IMG/VR virus record: IMGVR_UViG_3300031601_000004
Location: 1 to 39,958 of that record
Length of the DNA stretch: 39,958 nucleotides
From: a virus
Reading direction: 5' to 3' (one strand)
A program made the position numbers and the translations under genes. Positions 16,689 through 24,833 of the stretch are shown here, piece by piece. Positions within the stretch are counted from its first letter, which is position 1; each line of letters opens with the position of its first letter. Under the pieces are notes generated by a model that saw only the letters and a program-made list of their open reading frames with translations, searched no databases and was not told where the DNA came from.

Positions 16689-18113
16689 ATGATTGAAGTT
16701 GGAAGAAATTCTATTGTTGTAAGAAATGTAGATCTTGAATCTCAGGCATTTAAAAATGTAAGATACAAGTTTTCTATATATGACAAGGTTTGTCATAAAT
16801 ATACGATGAGCGCATTTACAATAATAGATACAGATCTTTACTTCCCATCTAGTGTGGGAGCATATCAACTAAAATATTATTTTCCTGATAAAGATGTAAT
16901 TTATAATTATAAAACAACATCTAAATCAGCTCAAGCACTATATCTCATGAAGAATTTGCCTAGAGATGAGTTACAACAAAAGGCAATCACATTCCTTATG
17001 AAGATGAAGAATGATAAGTATATAAGACATCGTTTCTTATCCTTAGCGACAGGATCTGGTAAGACTTATGTAACTATTAATGTAATATCACAGTATAAAA
17101 AACGACCATTCATTGTTGTTGATACATTAGAATTAGCATCACAATGGAAAGAACAGTTTTTAAAACATTCAGATGTTAAAGAAAAGGATATTGTAATACT
17201 TTCAGGTGGAGATATTGTTGAATCAGAAATGAAACAACCCACTGGAAAGATTTATATTGCAATACACATGACACTAACAAATATGCTAAAAGATGATTTT
17301 AATTCAGTAAATAAACTTACAAATAAGTTGAAAATTGGATTTAGAGTTTTTGATGAAGCACATGTTAATTTTAAGAATGTATGTATGATAAATGCTTTAA
17401 GTAATGTTGAATATACATTATATCTAACAGCAACTCCAGGTAGAAGTAGTTATACTGATGATTATTTATACGGAAAAGTTCTTAGAAAAATTCCATATTT
17501 TAATGGAAAAGATATTATTAACCGAAAGTACCACACTGTTGTACTCTTTAAAATGGATAGTAAACCAAGCCTTGCCGAACAAATCTCTGTAAAAACAAAA
17601 TATGGATTTAGCGCAGGTAAATGGGCTTCACTTTTAGAGAAAAATAGTTATGAAATCTTTTGGGATGTAATTATAAATATATTTGAAACATTAAAGCTCA
17701 AAGAGCGTGGCAAGAAAATTGCCATAATGCTACCGACAATTAGCCTTATTAAAAAACTCCAAAAAGATCTTGTTGACAATCTTAAATTAGATGTTGGTTT
17801 ATTTATTGGAGAAGTTAAAGAAGCTGACAGAAAAGAAGCATTACAAAAAAATGTAATAATAACAAATGACAAAATGTTTGGAAAAGCAATTGATGTACAG
17901 GATCTAGAAATATTAATAAACTTTGTTCCCTTTGGAAGCGATGTTAAAACTGAGCAAATAATGGGACGGTTGAGATATGGAGAAGATAAGTTATCAATAC
18001 TAATTGATGTAACAGACATTGGATACACTTCATGCGTAAACCAAATGAAACTTAGAAAACGGTTTTATAAGAAAAACGTAAAAAAATTAATTGAAATAGA
18101 CAACGACGACTAA
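16689..18113 (+). CDS. Superfamily 2 DNA/RNA helicase (UvsW-like)
   Basis: This 474-aa protein has the SF2 helicase motifs in order: motif I (Walker A) LATGSGKT near residue 121, Ia (VVDTLELASQW), motif II DEAH in FRVFDEAHVNF, motif III LTATPGR, a helicase C domain beginning KKIAIMLPTISLIKKL, motif V-like region, and motif VI as QIMGRLRYG. A 115-residue N-terminal region precedes the motor. DEAH plus this domain size resembles T4 UvsW, which remodels recombination and replication intermediates; an RNA helicase role is less likely. A GAGGTGAT site precedes the ATG. It lies 19 nt after the RNA polymerase gene and 21 nt before the SSB-like gene. Confidence 0.88.
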   Translation: MIEVGRNSIVVRNVDLESQAFKNVRYKFSIYDKVCHKYTMSAFTIIDTDLYFPSSVGAYQLKYYFPDKDVIYNYKTTSKSAQALYLMKNLPRDELQQKAITFLMKMKNDKYIRHRFLSLATGSGKTYVTINVISQYKKRPFIVVDTLELASQWKEQFLKHSDVKEKDIVILSGGDIVESEMKQPTGKIYIAIHMTLTNMLKDDFNSVNKLTNKLKIGFRVFDEAHVNFKNVCMINALSNVEYTLYLTATPGRSSYTDDYLYGKVLRKIPYFNGKDIINRKYHTVVLFKMDSKPSLAEQISVKTKYGFSAGKWASLLEKNSYEIFWDVIINIFETLKLKERGKKIAIMLPTISLIKKLQKDLVDNLKLDVGLFIGEVKEADRKEALQKNVIITNDKMFGKAIDVQDLEILINFVPFGSDVKTEQIMGRLRYGEDKLSILIDVTDIGYTSCVNQMKLRKRFYKKNVKKLIEIDNDD

Positions 18114-18134
18114 ACAAGGAGAGAATAATTAATT

Positions 18135-19229
18135 ATGCAAGCAAAATTTGATCACTTAGAAATGGTACTATTTGATAGTACAATCGCACATTTTAAATTA
18201 ACAATCAAAGGGTCTTTCACAAGAGGACGACCTGATAATTCAACATCAAATCTAATATACATGAACACATATACAAATAGACAAGGTAAAACGATTAATA
18301 CATTAAAAATGAATCCTAATATTTATTTAATTTATGAATTCCGTGGAGATACTTACGATGCAAGTAAACAACTTTATTCATCATTCCCACAGTTATTCCC
18401 AATTAGAGAAGCAATGAGCGAACTTAAAGATCTTTTACAATCTGGAGAAGCTTTTATAGATGTAGAAGGAATCATACAAGTAAACCCTCTACACCAAGAA
18501 CCTATCGTTATTGAAGGTATTGGTAAAGATAATAAATGGATTAGTTTTGGTATTGCTGCAGTAGATGAATCTGACAGCCAAGGAAACATTATTCGTAAAA
18601 TACCTGGAATTGCAATTCAAATTTCAGACTCAGAATATGCTTCAATATTAACAACAGAAGAATTTTTAACAGTATACAGTATTGTAACAGATCTTGATTT
18701 AGCTGGAATTCAAACACAGTTAGCATCACTATTTTATCTTAGTTCTGAACTAGGATCTACTGGTGGAGCTCCTGCGTATCAAGCTCCTGCTAATAAACAA
18801 TATAGACAACCACAATACAGCAATAATAATCAACAACTTCAACAACCGTATAATGGCAATCAAGGTGCACAACCATATAATAATGGTAATCAAGGCCAAG
18901 GTGGAGATCAATCACAAGCTTATACACCTAGACCTACATCTAAACCAACATACAATAACCAACCTCAAACAACAAGAAGTTCTTACAAACCTAGAGTGGC
19001 ACCAGTTGTAAGACAACAACCAGAAGTAACACCTGGGCAATTTGTAGATCCACAACCACAAACAACACAAGGAAATACAGTGCAACAACCTACTACAAGA
19101 GGCAATCTTCCTCCTCGTAATATTGAGAAAAACATCGTAAATATGAAGAACGTTGAAGAAACACCAGTAGCAAAATTTGATTTCAACGATCCCGATGCAG
19201 TCAACAGCATTTTTGACGATGAGAAATAA
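18135..19229 (+). CDS. Putative single-stranded-DNA-binding-like protein
   Basis: This 364-aa protein has an N-terminal folded region of about 210 residues rich in beta strands, then a disordered linker of about 130 residues dominated by Gln, Asn, Pro, Gly and Tyr, and a short acidic end (FDFNDPDAVNSIFDDEK). A beta-rich head, low-complexity linker and acidic tip is the layout of bacterial and phage SSB proteins, whose tip recruits partners. Its place after the helicase fits. I do not see a sequence match to a known OB-fold family, so the call rests on architecture and context. AAGGAG lies upstream with a longer spacer than usual (about 12 nt). Confidence 0.45.
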   Translation: MQAKFDHLEMVLFDSTIAHFKLTIKGSFTRGRPDNSTSNLIYMNTYTNRQGKTINTLKMNPNIYLIYEFRGDTYDASKQLYSSFPQLFPIREAMSELKDLLQSGEAFIDVEGIIQVNPLHQEPIVIEGIGKDNKWISFGIAAVDESDSQGNIIRKIPGIAIQISDSEYASILTTEEFLTVYSIVTDLDLAGIQTQLASLFYLSSELGSTGGAPAYQAPANKQYRQPQYSNNNQQLQQPYNGNQGAQPYNNGNQGQGGDQSQAYTPRPTSKPTYNNQPQTTRSSYKPRVAPVVRQQPEVTPGQFVDPQPQTTQGNTVQQPTTRGNLPPRNIEKNIVNMKNVEETPVAKFDFNDPDAVNSIFDDEK

Positions 19230-19258
19230 GAAAGAGATAACGAAGGAGAACGACGATT

Positions 19259-19651
19259 ATGGCAAAAAAAAATAATAACAAAAACTTTGATTTCACAACC
19301 ATAGTCGCTAATGTTGATAGAGTTAAAAGATCGAAAGCTAGTAAAAAGAAAAAACCTAGTACATCAGTAAAAGCTTTAAGCTTTGTTCCGCACCCAGATG
19401 ATTCACCATTAAAAGCTGCAATTGTAGAAAGAATTAACTTCAAAGATTTAGTTTATTCAGACTTATATAATTATTGTAGTGAAATTAAAGGTGGAGATTA
19501 TGCAGAAGGGCAAAAATTAGGTTATAATATTATTAGTGGCTTGCGACATAGACATTCTATGTTAGACACGACTTTTTCAATGTTATGTGACTTTTTGGAT
19601 CTCGATGTAATGCTTATAGAACGAAAGGAAGATGAAGAGGACGAAGATTAA
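19259..19651 (+). CDS. Small basic/acidic protein, possible helix-turn-helix
   Basis: This 130-aa protein begins with a strongly basic Lys/Asn segment, has a central region, and ends in an acidic tail (KEDEEDED). Residues about 85-120 (LGYNIISGLRHRHSMLDTTFSMLCDFLDLDVMLI) resemble the recognition helix and following helix of Cro/C1-type HTH domains, where a TLxKLxxxLxV pattern is usual. This is weak pattern evidence. GAAGGAG precedes the ATG. A terminator hairpin overlaps its last codons. Confidence 0.6.
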   Translation: MAKKNNNKNFDFTTIVANVDRVKRSKASKKKKPSTSVKALSFVPHPDDSPLKAAIVERINFKDLVYSDLYNYCSEIKGGDYAEGQKLGYNIISGLRHRHSMLDTTFSMLCDFLDLDVMLIERKEDEEDED

Positions 19652-19671
19652 TTTCTTCGCCCTTGTTTTTT
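19638..19671 (+). terminator. Probable intrinsic terminator overlapping gene end
   Basis: A 10-position stem with one mismatch (19638-19647 with 19654-19663), loop TTAATT, is followed by TTGTTTTTT. It includes the stop codon region of the 130-aa gene. The next gene's ATG is the base after the T run. Confidence 0.65.
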
Positions 19672-20385
19672 ATGAAAGATGAATATACACAAAAAGACAT
19701 ATTTGAGGTAGTTAAATACTTTAAATTTGTATATACTCTTATAAATAATAATAATGTTGAGAAAATTTATTTTAAGGGCAACAAATTCTATTATAAAAAA
19801 GATACGTTCTTCATTTTATATGGAGAACTTGAAAATAATGCAGACAATGCATTTCTTGAATGGATAATTAATAAAGAAGTAACTCTTGAATTAGACTACA
19901 TAAACATCTTTAAGAATGACGTAATCAAAAAGAATATTCAGACTTTAGAGAGTACTGACGATTATTTTAAAATTACATATGAAGACCGTGATGGAGAAAA
20001 CAAAGAATTTCTATGTTCTAATAAAGTAGATATATCTTACGCTAATATAGTTCAAGCTGTAGATATAATTAAACCTAAATTAGGGCATGATTATGACTTA
20101 GATTTTACAAAATTTGAGGATACTCTATTATTATACATAGACGAAAATCAAGAAATTTCTATGGAGTTTATGACTGAAACACTTATAGACTTTCCAATTA
20201 AGAGAATCCTATCAACTCAATCATTATCAAAAGCTTTGAAAAAATTTCTAAAATTTGACGAAGCTACTGACAAAATAGAATATGTTTTGCAATATAGTGA
20301 TAGAGATGAATATGGAAAAAGATTTATAGAAATTAGTAGTAAAAGTAAACTGATGCAAATAAATCAAATATTTGCAACAATATAG
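19672..20385 (+). CDS. Unknown protein with no visible ribosome binding site
   Basis: This is a 237-aa protein from ATG 19672; a TTG at 19663 is in frame but inside the terminator stem. No purine-rich ribosome binding site is present, because the preceding bases are the terminator T run. This suggests leaderless or reinitiated translation. The protein is mixed alpha/beta, with many Asp, Glu and Lys residues and segments such as FKITYEDRDGENKEF that look like beta hairpins. No family is recognised. The reading frame itself is clear. Confidence 0.7.
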   Translation: MKDEYTQKDIFEVVKYFKFVYTLINNNNVEKIYFKGNKFYYKKDTFFILYGELENNADNAFLEWIINKEVTLELDYINIFKNDVIKKNIQTLESTDDYFKITYEDRDGENKEFLCSNKVDISYANIVQAVDIIKPKLGHDYDLDFTKFEDTLLLYIDENQEISMEFMTETLIDFPIKRILSTQSLSKALKKFLKFDEATDKIEYVLQYSDRDEYGKRFIEISSKSKLMQINQIFATI

Positions 20386-20397
20386 AAAGGAGAAAAT

Positions 20398-20985
20398 ATG
20401 TTATTTCCAATTCTTTCACCATTAGAGAATTATATAATTTACGGAGCTTTTGCTTTTATACTTATTGTTTTCTTTATTGTTGCATTGCAACCTAAAAAGA
20501 AAACTGAGCCAATTGTTGAAGTTGAAATTATACCAGAAAATCATATATACGTGATTGAAGCAGAACCTGAAAAATTATTTGTACTAGATCCTTTAGAAGG
20601 TTCTATAAATACAAATGAATTAGACTCCGCAAAAACTATACAGGACTTATTTCCAGAAATAGTACCAATCTTTGTAGAACCTGCAAATGATGTAGACGCT
20701 ATAAGGCCTATAGCTGATGAAGCAAAAACAACACAACTTAGTTTTTTACATAAAAATTTTGAAGACGAAGTTAAGGATGAAGTTGAACTTCACGATGCAG
20801 TTATAGATTTACATAACACGCTTGCAAGTATAAATACAACAGAACAAGACTGTACTGATATGTTTAATAGTATGACAGTTGTAGAGCTACGTAGCTTAGC
20901 AAAAGATGCAGAACTTAAAGGATATACCAAACTTAGAAAGAAAGAACTGATACAAGTTCTTATCGATCAAGCTGATATTAATTAA
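20398..20985 (+). CDS. Single-pass membrane protein with C-terminal Rho-N/SAP-like domain
   Basis: This 195-aa protein has a hydrophobic membrane segment at about residues 11-30 (YIIYGAFAFILIVFFIVAL) followed by KKK, suggesting an N-out, C-in orientation. A long acidic Pro/Glu linker follows. The last 38 residues (MTVVELRSLAKDAELKGYTKLRKKELIQVLI) match the Rho N-terminal/SAP-like pattern of LtvxELrxlAkxxglkGysklrKxELI, a small helix-extended-helix nucleic-acid-binding module. Together they suggest a protein that tethers DNA or RNA to the membrane; this is inference. AAAGGAG precedes the ATG. Confidence 0.72.
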   Translation: MLFPILSPLENYIIYGAFAFILIVFFIVALQPKKKTEPIVEVEIIPENHIYVIEAEPEKLFVLDPLEGSINTNELDSAKTIQDLFPEIVPIFVEPANDVDAIRPIADEAKTTQLSFLHKNFEDEVKDEVELHDAVIDLHNTLASINTTEQDCTDMFNSMTVVELRSLAKDAELKGYTKLRKKELIQVLIDQADIN

Positions 20986-20988
20986 ACA

Positions 20989-21017
20989 AAAGATAGCTTA
21001 GGCTATCTTTTTTTTTT
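20989..21017 (+). terminator. Intrinsic terminator
   Basis: A 9-bp stem AAAGATAGC/GCTATCTTT with a 4-nt loop is followed by a long T run. Confidence 0.92.
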
Positions 21018-21040
21018 GAGTTTATCAAATATCTACTAGG

Positions 21041-21057
21041 AACAAATTATTATATGA
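21041..21057 (+). promoter_or_regulatory. Candidate promoter motif, AACAAWWWWTTA class
   Basis: AACAAATTATTATATGA lies after a terminator and ends 30 nt before the ATG at 21088. It is a member of the recurrent set. Confidence 0.4.
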
Positions 21058-21087
21058 TTTATACGAAAATACAAAGGAGGCAACATA

Positions 21088-21441
21088 ATGCTATTTAAAA
21101 AATTAAATGAAGAAATTCAAAAAAATGAGGTAAAACAAGAGGTCATTAATATCTCTGAAACAGATAAAAAAGCATATGAAGATGCTATTATTTTTGGTGA
21201 CATTTTAGAATCTCTAGATGCTGATGTTGTTGAAGATCAATATTTAGAATTAACTGAAGAAACAAAAACAGCTTTGCAAGTTCGTTCTGAGCAAATAAAA
21301 AGTCTAAACAGACAAGATATAAATAAGAATATTGCACACAAAGATACTCAAAAACCTAGTTCTTATGATGTTGATGCTAGCACTCCAGAACCTAAAGCAA
21401 AAGAAGTTCCAAATAAAATAAAAAATGATCAAGTAAATTAA
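21088..21441 (+). CDS. Small acidic unknown protein (117 aa)
   Basis: This 117-aa protein is mostly helical and acidic in its first 75 residues, then Pro/Lys-rich and probably disordered. Its opening (MLFKKLNEEIQ) resembles the openings of the next gene and of the long acidic gene at 11409, which may mean a shared N-terminal signal. AAAGGAGG precedes the ATG. It is co-transcribed with the repeat protein 29 nt downstream. The function is unknown. Confidence 0.72.
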   Translation: MLFKKLNEEIQKNEVKQEVINISETDKKAYEDAIIFGDILESLDADVVEDQYLELTEETKTALQVRSEQIKSLNRQDINKNIAHKDTQKPSSYDVDASTPEPKAKEVPNKIKNDQVN

Positions 21442-21470
21442 AAAATATAGATATATAAGGAGGAATTACA

Positions 21471-22586
21471 ATGTTAAATAAAAAATTACAAGTTTTACTA
21501 GAAAGTTTAAAAGGCGAAGTTGCAAAAACTGATAATGAAGCTACTAAAGAACAAACACCAGAAGTTTATAAAGTTCAACTAAGTAATACTAATATCTTCC
21601 CAGCTGAAGATCATGAAGAAAAAGAAGAAGTAAAAGAATTAATTATTGAAGATAAAGATTATACTGAAACTGAATTAAAAGCTTTATTCGAAGAATTAGA
21701 ACTTGATACTAACAAATATACTTTTAGCTATCTTGCTGAAGAGTTAGGTTTTGAACTTTTAGAAGATGAAGTAACATCTAAAGGCGAAGTTGCAAAAACT
21801 GATAATGAAGCTACTAAAGAAACTGAGGGAACAACGGCAGCTCCTAGTTCTGATAACAAAGATACTTTTGGATCAGATGAGCATGAACAAAAAGAAGAAA
21901 TTGAAGAAGTAATTGTTGAAGAATATACTAAGGAAGATTTAAATGATATATTCGAAGAATTAGAACTTGATACTACTAAATTTACTTTTGCATATCTTGC
22001 TGAAGCACTAGGTTTCAAACTTTTAGAAGATGAAGTAACATCTAAAGGCGAAGTTGCAAAAACTGATAATGAAGCTACTAAAGAAACTGAGGGAACTCTT
22101 TTAACTCCTGTAAAGAATAACAAAGATACTTTTGGATCAGATGAGCATGAACAAAAAGAAGAAATTGAAGAAGTTCTTGTTGAATCTGCTAAATTAGTAG
22201 AATACTTACAACAATTTGGCTATAATCCTCTAAATGAAGGTGTAGGCTCTTGAATTGCACGGAAAATGGGTAAAGACCATAAACAAAAAAACATAGATTT
22301 CAAAGATGGAGCCCAAAAATACAAAGATATGAATTCCCTTGATACTGGAAAAAAATACGCTCAATTAAAAAAAGCAAAAAAGGTAGTTACTAAAGACTCA
22401 AAAGCTGCTGGTATGGAAAACCAAAAGAAAGAAAGATTTATTAGAACAACTAGAAAAGCTGGATTTAAAATGGCCGAAGTTAAGGCTTCTCCTAAGGCTT
22501 CTCCTAAGGCTTCTAAATCTTCAACAGGTGCAAAAATAACAAAAGCGAGCCCAAATAATGTTAAAAATGCAATGTCTGAAAAATAA
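21471..22586 (+). CDS. Acidic repeat protein with basic C-terminal tail, read through TGA
   Basis: One frame runs from ATG 21471 (AAGGAGG upstream) to TAA 22584-22586, interrupted only by TGA 22251-22253, giving 371 residues if TGA is Trp. The N-terminal 260 residues are acidic and hold three copies of the KGEVAKTDNEATKE repeat and two copies of a helical module (FEELELDT...AYLAE.LGF.LLE). After the TGA the character flips: about 110 residues rich in Lys, with a KASPKASPKAS stretch like histone H1 or nucleoid-protein tails. The repeat family is shared with the gene at 11409. A charged, two-faced protein bound to DNA or packaged in the virion is possible. If TGA were a stop, the basic tail would have no good start. 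Confidence 0.8.
21508..22187 (+). repeat. Three TDNEATKE repeats, with a 264-bp tandem duplication
   Basis: Repeat copies lie at about 21508-21655, 21762-21923 and 22026-22187. The helical module between them is also duplicated: its FEELELDT-coding segment is at 21687 and at 21951, giving an exact 264-bp (88-codon) period. The DNA encoding GEVAKTDNEATKE is almost unchanged between copies, so the duplication is recent or kept uniform. Confidence 0.88.
22482..22514 (+). repeat. 12-bp tandem repeat coding KASP
   Basis: The unit AAGGCTTCTCCT occurs at 22482 and 22494, with a partial at 22506. It encodes KASP repeats in the basic tail. Confidence 0.85.
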
Positions 22587-22594
22587 TAAACTAA

Positions 22595-22624
22595 AAAGAT
22601 AAACCTTAGGGTTTATCTTTTCTT
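22595..22624 (+). terminator. Intrinsic terminator
   Basis: An 11-bp stem AAAGATAAACC/GGTTTATCTTT with loop TTAG is followed by TTCTT. It closes the 21088-22586 unit. Confidence 0.88.
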
Positions 22625-22639
22625 AATATTTCTTTCATC

Positions 22640-22651
22640 TATATATTATAT
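22640..22651 (+). promoter_or_regulatory. Candidate promoter motif, AATATATTATA class
   Basis: TATATATTATAT lies after a terminator and ends 46 nt before the RNase H start. It differs from the 14705 element in one base. Confidence 0.35.
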
Positions 22652-22697
22652 AATTGAGATATTAGTAGACTATATTAACGAAAAGGAGAAATGAAAA

Positions 22698-23528
22698 ATG
22701 ACTTACTTAATATGCAACATCTTTGTAAGCAATAGCACTAGCATAGAAAGCTTTTTAGACCATAAGGTTATGAAAGAGCTAGCGTTTAACTCAAAGATAA
22801 AAACACAACTCCCAGGAAAAGGAAAAGACCTAAAATACAATGCGCTACTTATCCCTATTCTAGAAAAACCAAAAGATATATCAAATGAAATGATTCTTTT
22901 ACAACAAGGATTATTTGAAAAAACAACTTCAGTTATTACATTAACTGAGGATATGATGTATTCAATAGCGGTTCTATTTAATGAGGGAAATAGAATGGTG
23001 TTAACATCTGAGAAATTATTTTTAGATATTTCAGTATTAGGAAAAATAACTGATACTGAGTTTGATATAATTTATTCGGATGGTAGTTTTAAAAAATCTA
23101 CAAATGAAGCAAGCTATGGAGTAGCTAAATTACTCAAAGAAGACAATCGAGGATTGTTAGATATGTTCACTGAAAGGTTATATACGTATCAAGAAATATC
23201 GGGAAAAGTCCAAGATGGGACAAATAATATAGGCGAACTAAATGGATTAAAACATGCAGTTAAAAATTTTAGTGATAAGAAATACCAAATAATTATATCT
23301 GATTCTGAATACAGCATTAAAGTATTTAGAGAATGGTACTATACTTGGAAGAATAACGACTTTAAAACACATGCTAAAAAAGAAATAAAAAATAAAGAAC
23401 TTATACAGGAAATTTATAAATTAGCTGAAGATTCAAATACAATAATTTTATTTAAATGGACTAAGGGGCATGCTAAAAATCCGTTTAATGAATTATGTGA
23501 TGAACTAGCAAAAAAGGCACTTAAATAG
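22698..23528 (+). CDS. Ribonuclease H type I with N-terminal extension
   Basis: This is a 276-aa protein. The C-terminal 160 residues form an RNase HI domain: FDIIYSDGSFKK carries the first catalytic Asp, NIGELNGLKHAVKN the Glu, IIISDSEYSIKVF the second Asp, and TKGHAKNPFNELCDELAKKA the His region and final Asp. The enzyme cuts RNA in RNA-DNA hybrids, for example primers. The first 110 residues are not the usual hybrid-binding domain and match nothing I recognise. AAAAGGAG precedes the start. It opens a long unit of mostly unknown genes ending at 27633. Confidence 0.9.
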   Translation: MTYLICNIFVSNSTSIESFLDHKVMKELAFNSKIKTQLPGKGKDLKYNALLIPILEKPKDISNEMILLQQGLFEKTTSVITLTEDMMYSIAVLFNEGNRMVLTSEKLFLDISVLGKITDTEFDIIYSDGSFKKSTNEASYGVAKLLKEDNRGLLDMFTERLYTYQEISGKVQDGTNNIGELNGLKHAVKNFSDKKYQIIISDSEYSIKVFREWYYTWKNNDFKTHAKKEIKNKELIQEIYKLAEDSNTIILFKWTKGHAKNPFNELCDELAKKALK

Positions 23529-23540
23529 GGAAGGGCACAA

Positions 23541-24098
23541 ATGTACAAAAAGAAAAACATAATTAATGCAATGAATAATACACTATTAAATAAATTTATA
23601 AAACATGATATTTTATATCAAAATGCAAATAACAAACCTATTCGATTTGCAAAGACTAAATTTAAAAAATCTGATTTAACAGATGAAGATTTAAAAAAAT
23701 TATTAGAGAACTATGCATATTTTCTTTTAGCAGGGAAAAAGTTATCATCAATGCAAAATGATTTTAGCAATATTATTTTCGAAGATTTTCTAATAAAATT
23801 AAATGAACCACTTGTATTAGGTGACGTTTTTGTATCTAAAACAGTTTATAATCATTATATTGCTAAATATATAAAAACTGTGCATCCATATTATGTAAAG
23901 ACATATGGTGAACACGCGTATATACGAGATCTTGAAACTAAAAATATAAAATATACAGACTTAGATCATATTATAGAAATTTCAAGTACTATGGATGATC
24001 GGCTTAAAAAGAAAATTGAAAAAGGTTTGCGATTAGATTTAAAAAGAATAAAAGATGAAGATCTAGAATCTATTAAACTATTATTTAGACTTATCTAA
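23541..24098 (+). CDS. Unknown protein (185 aa)
   Basis: This 185-aa basic protein is mainly helical. It shows no family motif that I recognise; a short HPYYVKTYGEHAYIRDLE stretch near residue 115 is the most distinctive part. A GGGAAGGG sequence lies before the ATG, and the gene follows RNase H by 12 nt. The function is unknown. Confidence 0.75.
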   Translation: MYKKKNIINAMNNTLLNKFIKHDILYQNANNKPIRFAKTKFKKSDLTDEDLKKLLENYAYFLLAGKKLSSMQNDFSNIIFEDFLIKLNEPLVLGDVFVSKTVYNHYIAKYIKTVHPYYVKTYGEHAYIRDLETKNIKYTDLDHIIEISSTMDDRLKKKIEKGLRLDLKRIKDEDLESIKLLFRLI

Positions 24099-24108
24099 GG
24101 AGGAAAGT

Positions 24109-24588
24109 ATGGAAGATGAATATAAGAATTTAATAAATGAATTAGAAAGTAATTATATTGATTTATGTATTAAATCACATAAATATAGAAAAGATGAAAA
24201 AACACATGAAGAACTTGAAATACTATTAAATACTGAATATACTGAATTTTTAGAATTAACTATGAAACTTTCCAGAAGATTTGCAGATATTTTAAAAATA
24301 ATTAATAAAATTCTTGGTTTAGATATTTCAGTATTAGTTAATCCTGAAAATGGAAGTATTTTTATGACATCAACTAATGAGTATTTTGAAATAACTGAAA
24401 ATTATTCAAATATTATTGAACGATTTTTTAAAATGGAAATTACAGTAATGAAAACTGAATCAATTTTAGTAATGTATGCTGACGATCTTTTATATGAAAG
24501 TCCTACATTAATTTCAATGTTAGATATGGATGATGATAGTCTAAAATTATATATTAGGCTTAATAAGGAGACAATATGGAACGATTAG
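24109..24588 (+). CDS. Unknown helical protein (159 aa)
   Basis: This 159-aa acidic protein has an N-terminal coiled-coil-like half and a C-terminal half with alternating strands. No family is recognised. AAGGAGG lies before the ATG. Its last 13 bases overlap the next gene, whose ribosome binding site (AAGGAG) is inside this coding region. Confidence 0.75.
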   Translation: MEDEYKNLINELESNYIDLCIKSHKYRKDEKTHEELEILLNTEYTEFLELTMKLSRRFADILKIINKILGLDISVLVNPENGSIFMTSTNEYFEITENYSNIIERFFKMEITVMKTESILVMYADDLLYESPTLISMLDMDDDSLKLYIRLNKETIWND

Positions 24589-24833
24589 AATTTAAAGATG
24601 ACAAAGGTGTTATGATTGTATATGATACTGAAGTTCATATAATATATACTGATGAAAAAGAAGTTAGCCGTAAATATCCATTATATGCAGATTATCCTTC
24701 TGGAAACTCTAAGATTATGCATGACTGTTTGAAAATTATAAATCTCGGAGGTTATTTAATAAATGATGAGGCTCTAGAAAAATTTGACAGGATAATTGAT
24801 GGTTACATGGCTGACGAAGTGTTAGAAGACTAA
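24576..24833 (+). CDS. Small unknown protein (85 aa)
   Basis: This 85-aa acidic protein has an N-terminal beta hairpin pattern and a C-terminal helix. It overlaps the preceding gene by 13 nt, and its stop overlaps the next ATG (TAATG), so three genes appear translationally coupled. No family is recognised. Confidence 0.72.
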   Translation: MERLEFKDDKGVMIVYDTEVHIIYTDEKEVSRKYPLYADYPSGNSKIMHDCLKIINLGGYLINDEALEKFDRIIDGYMADEVLED

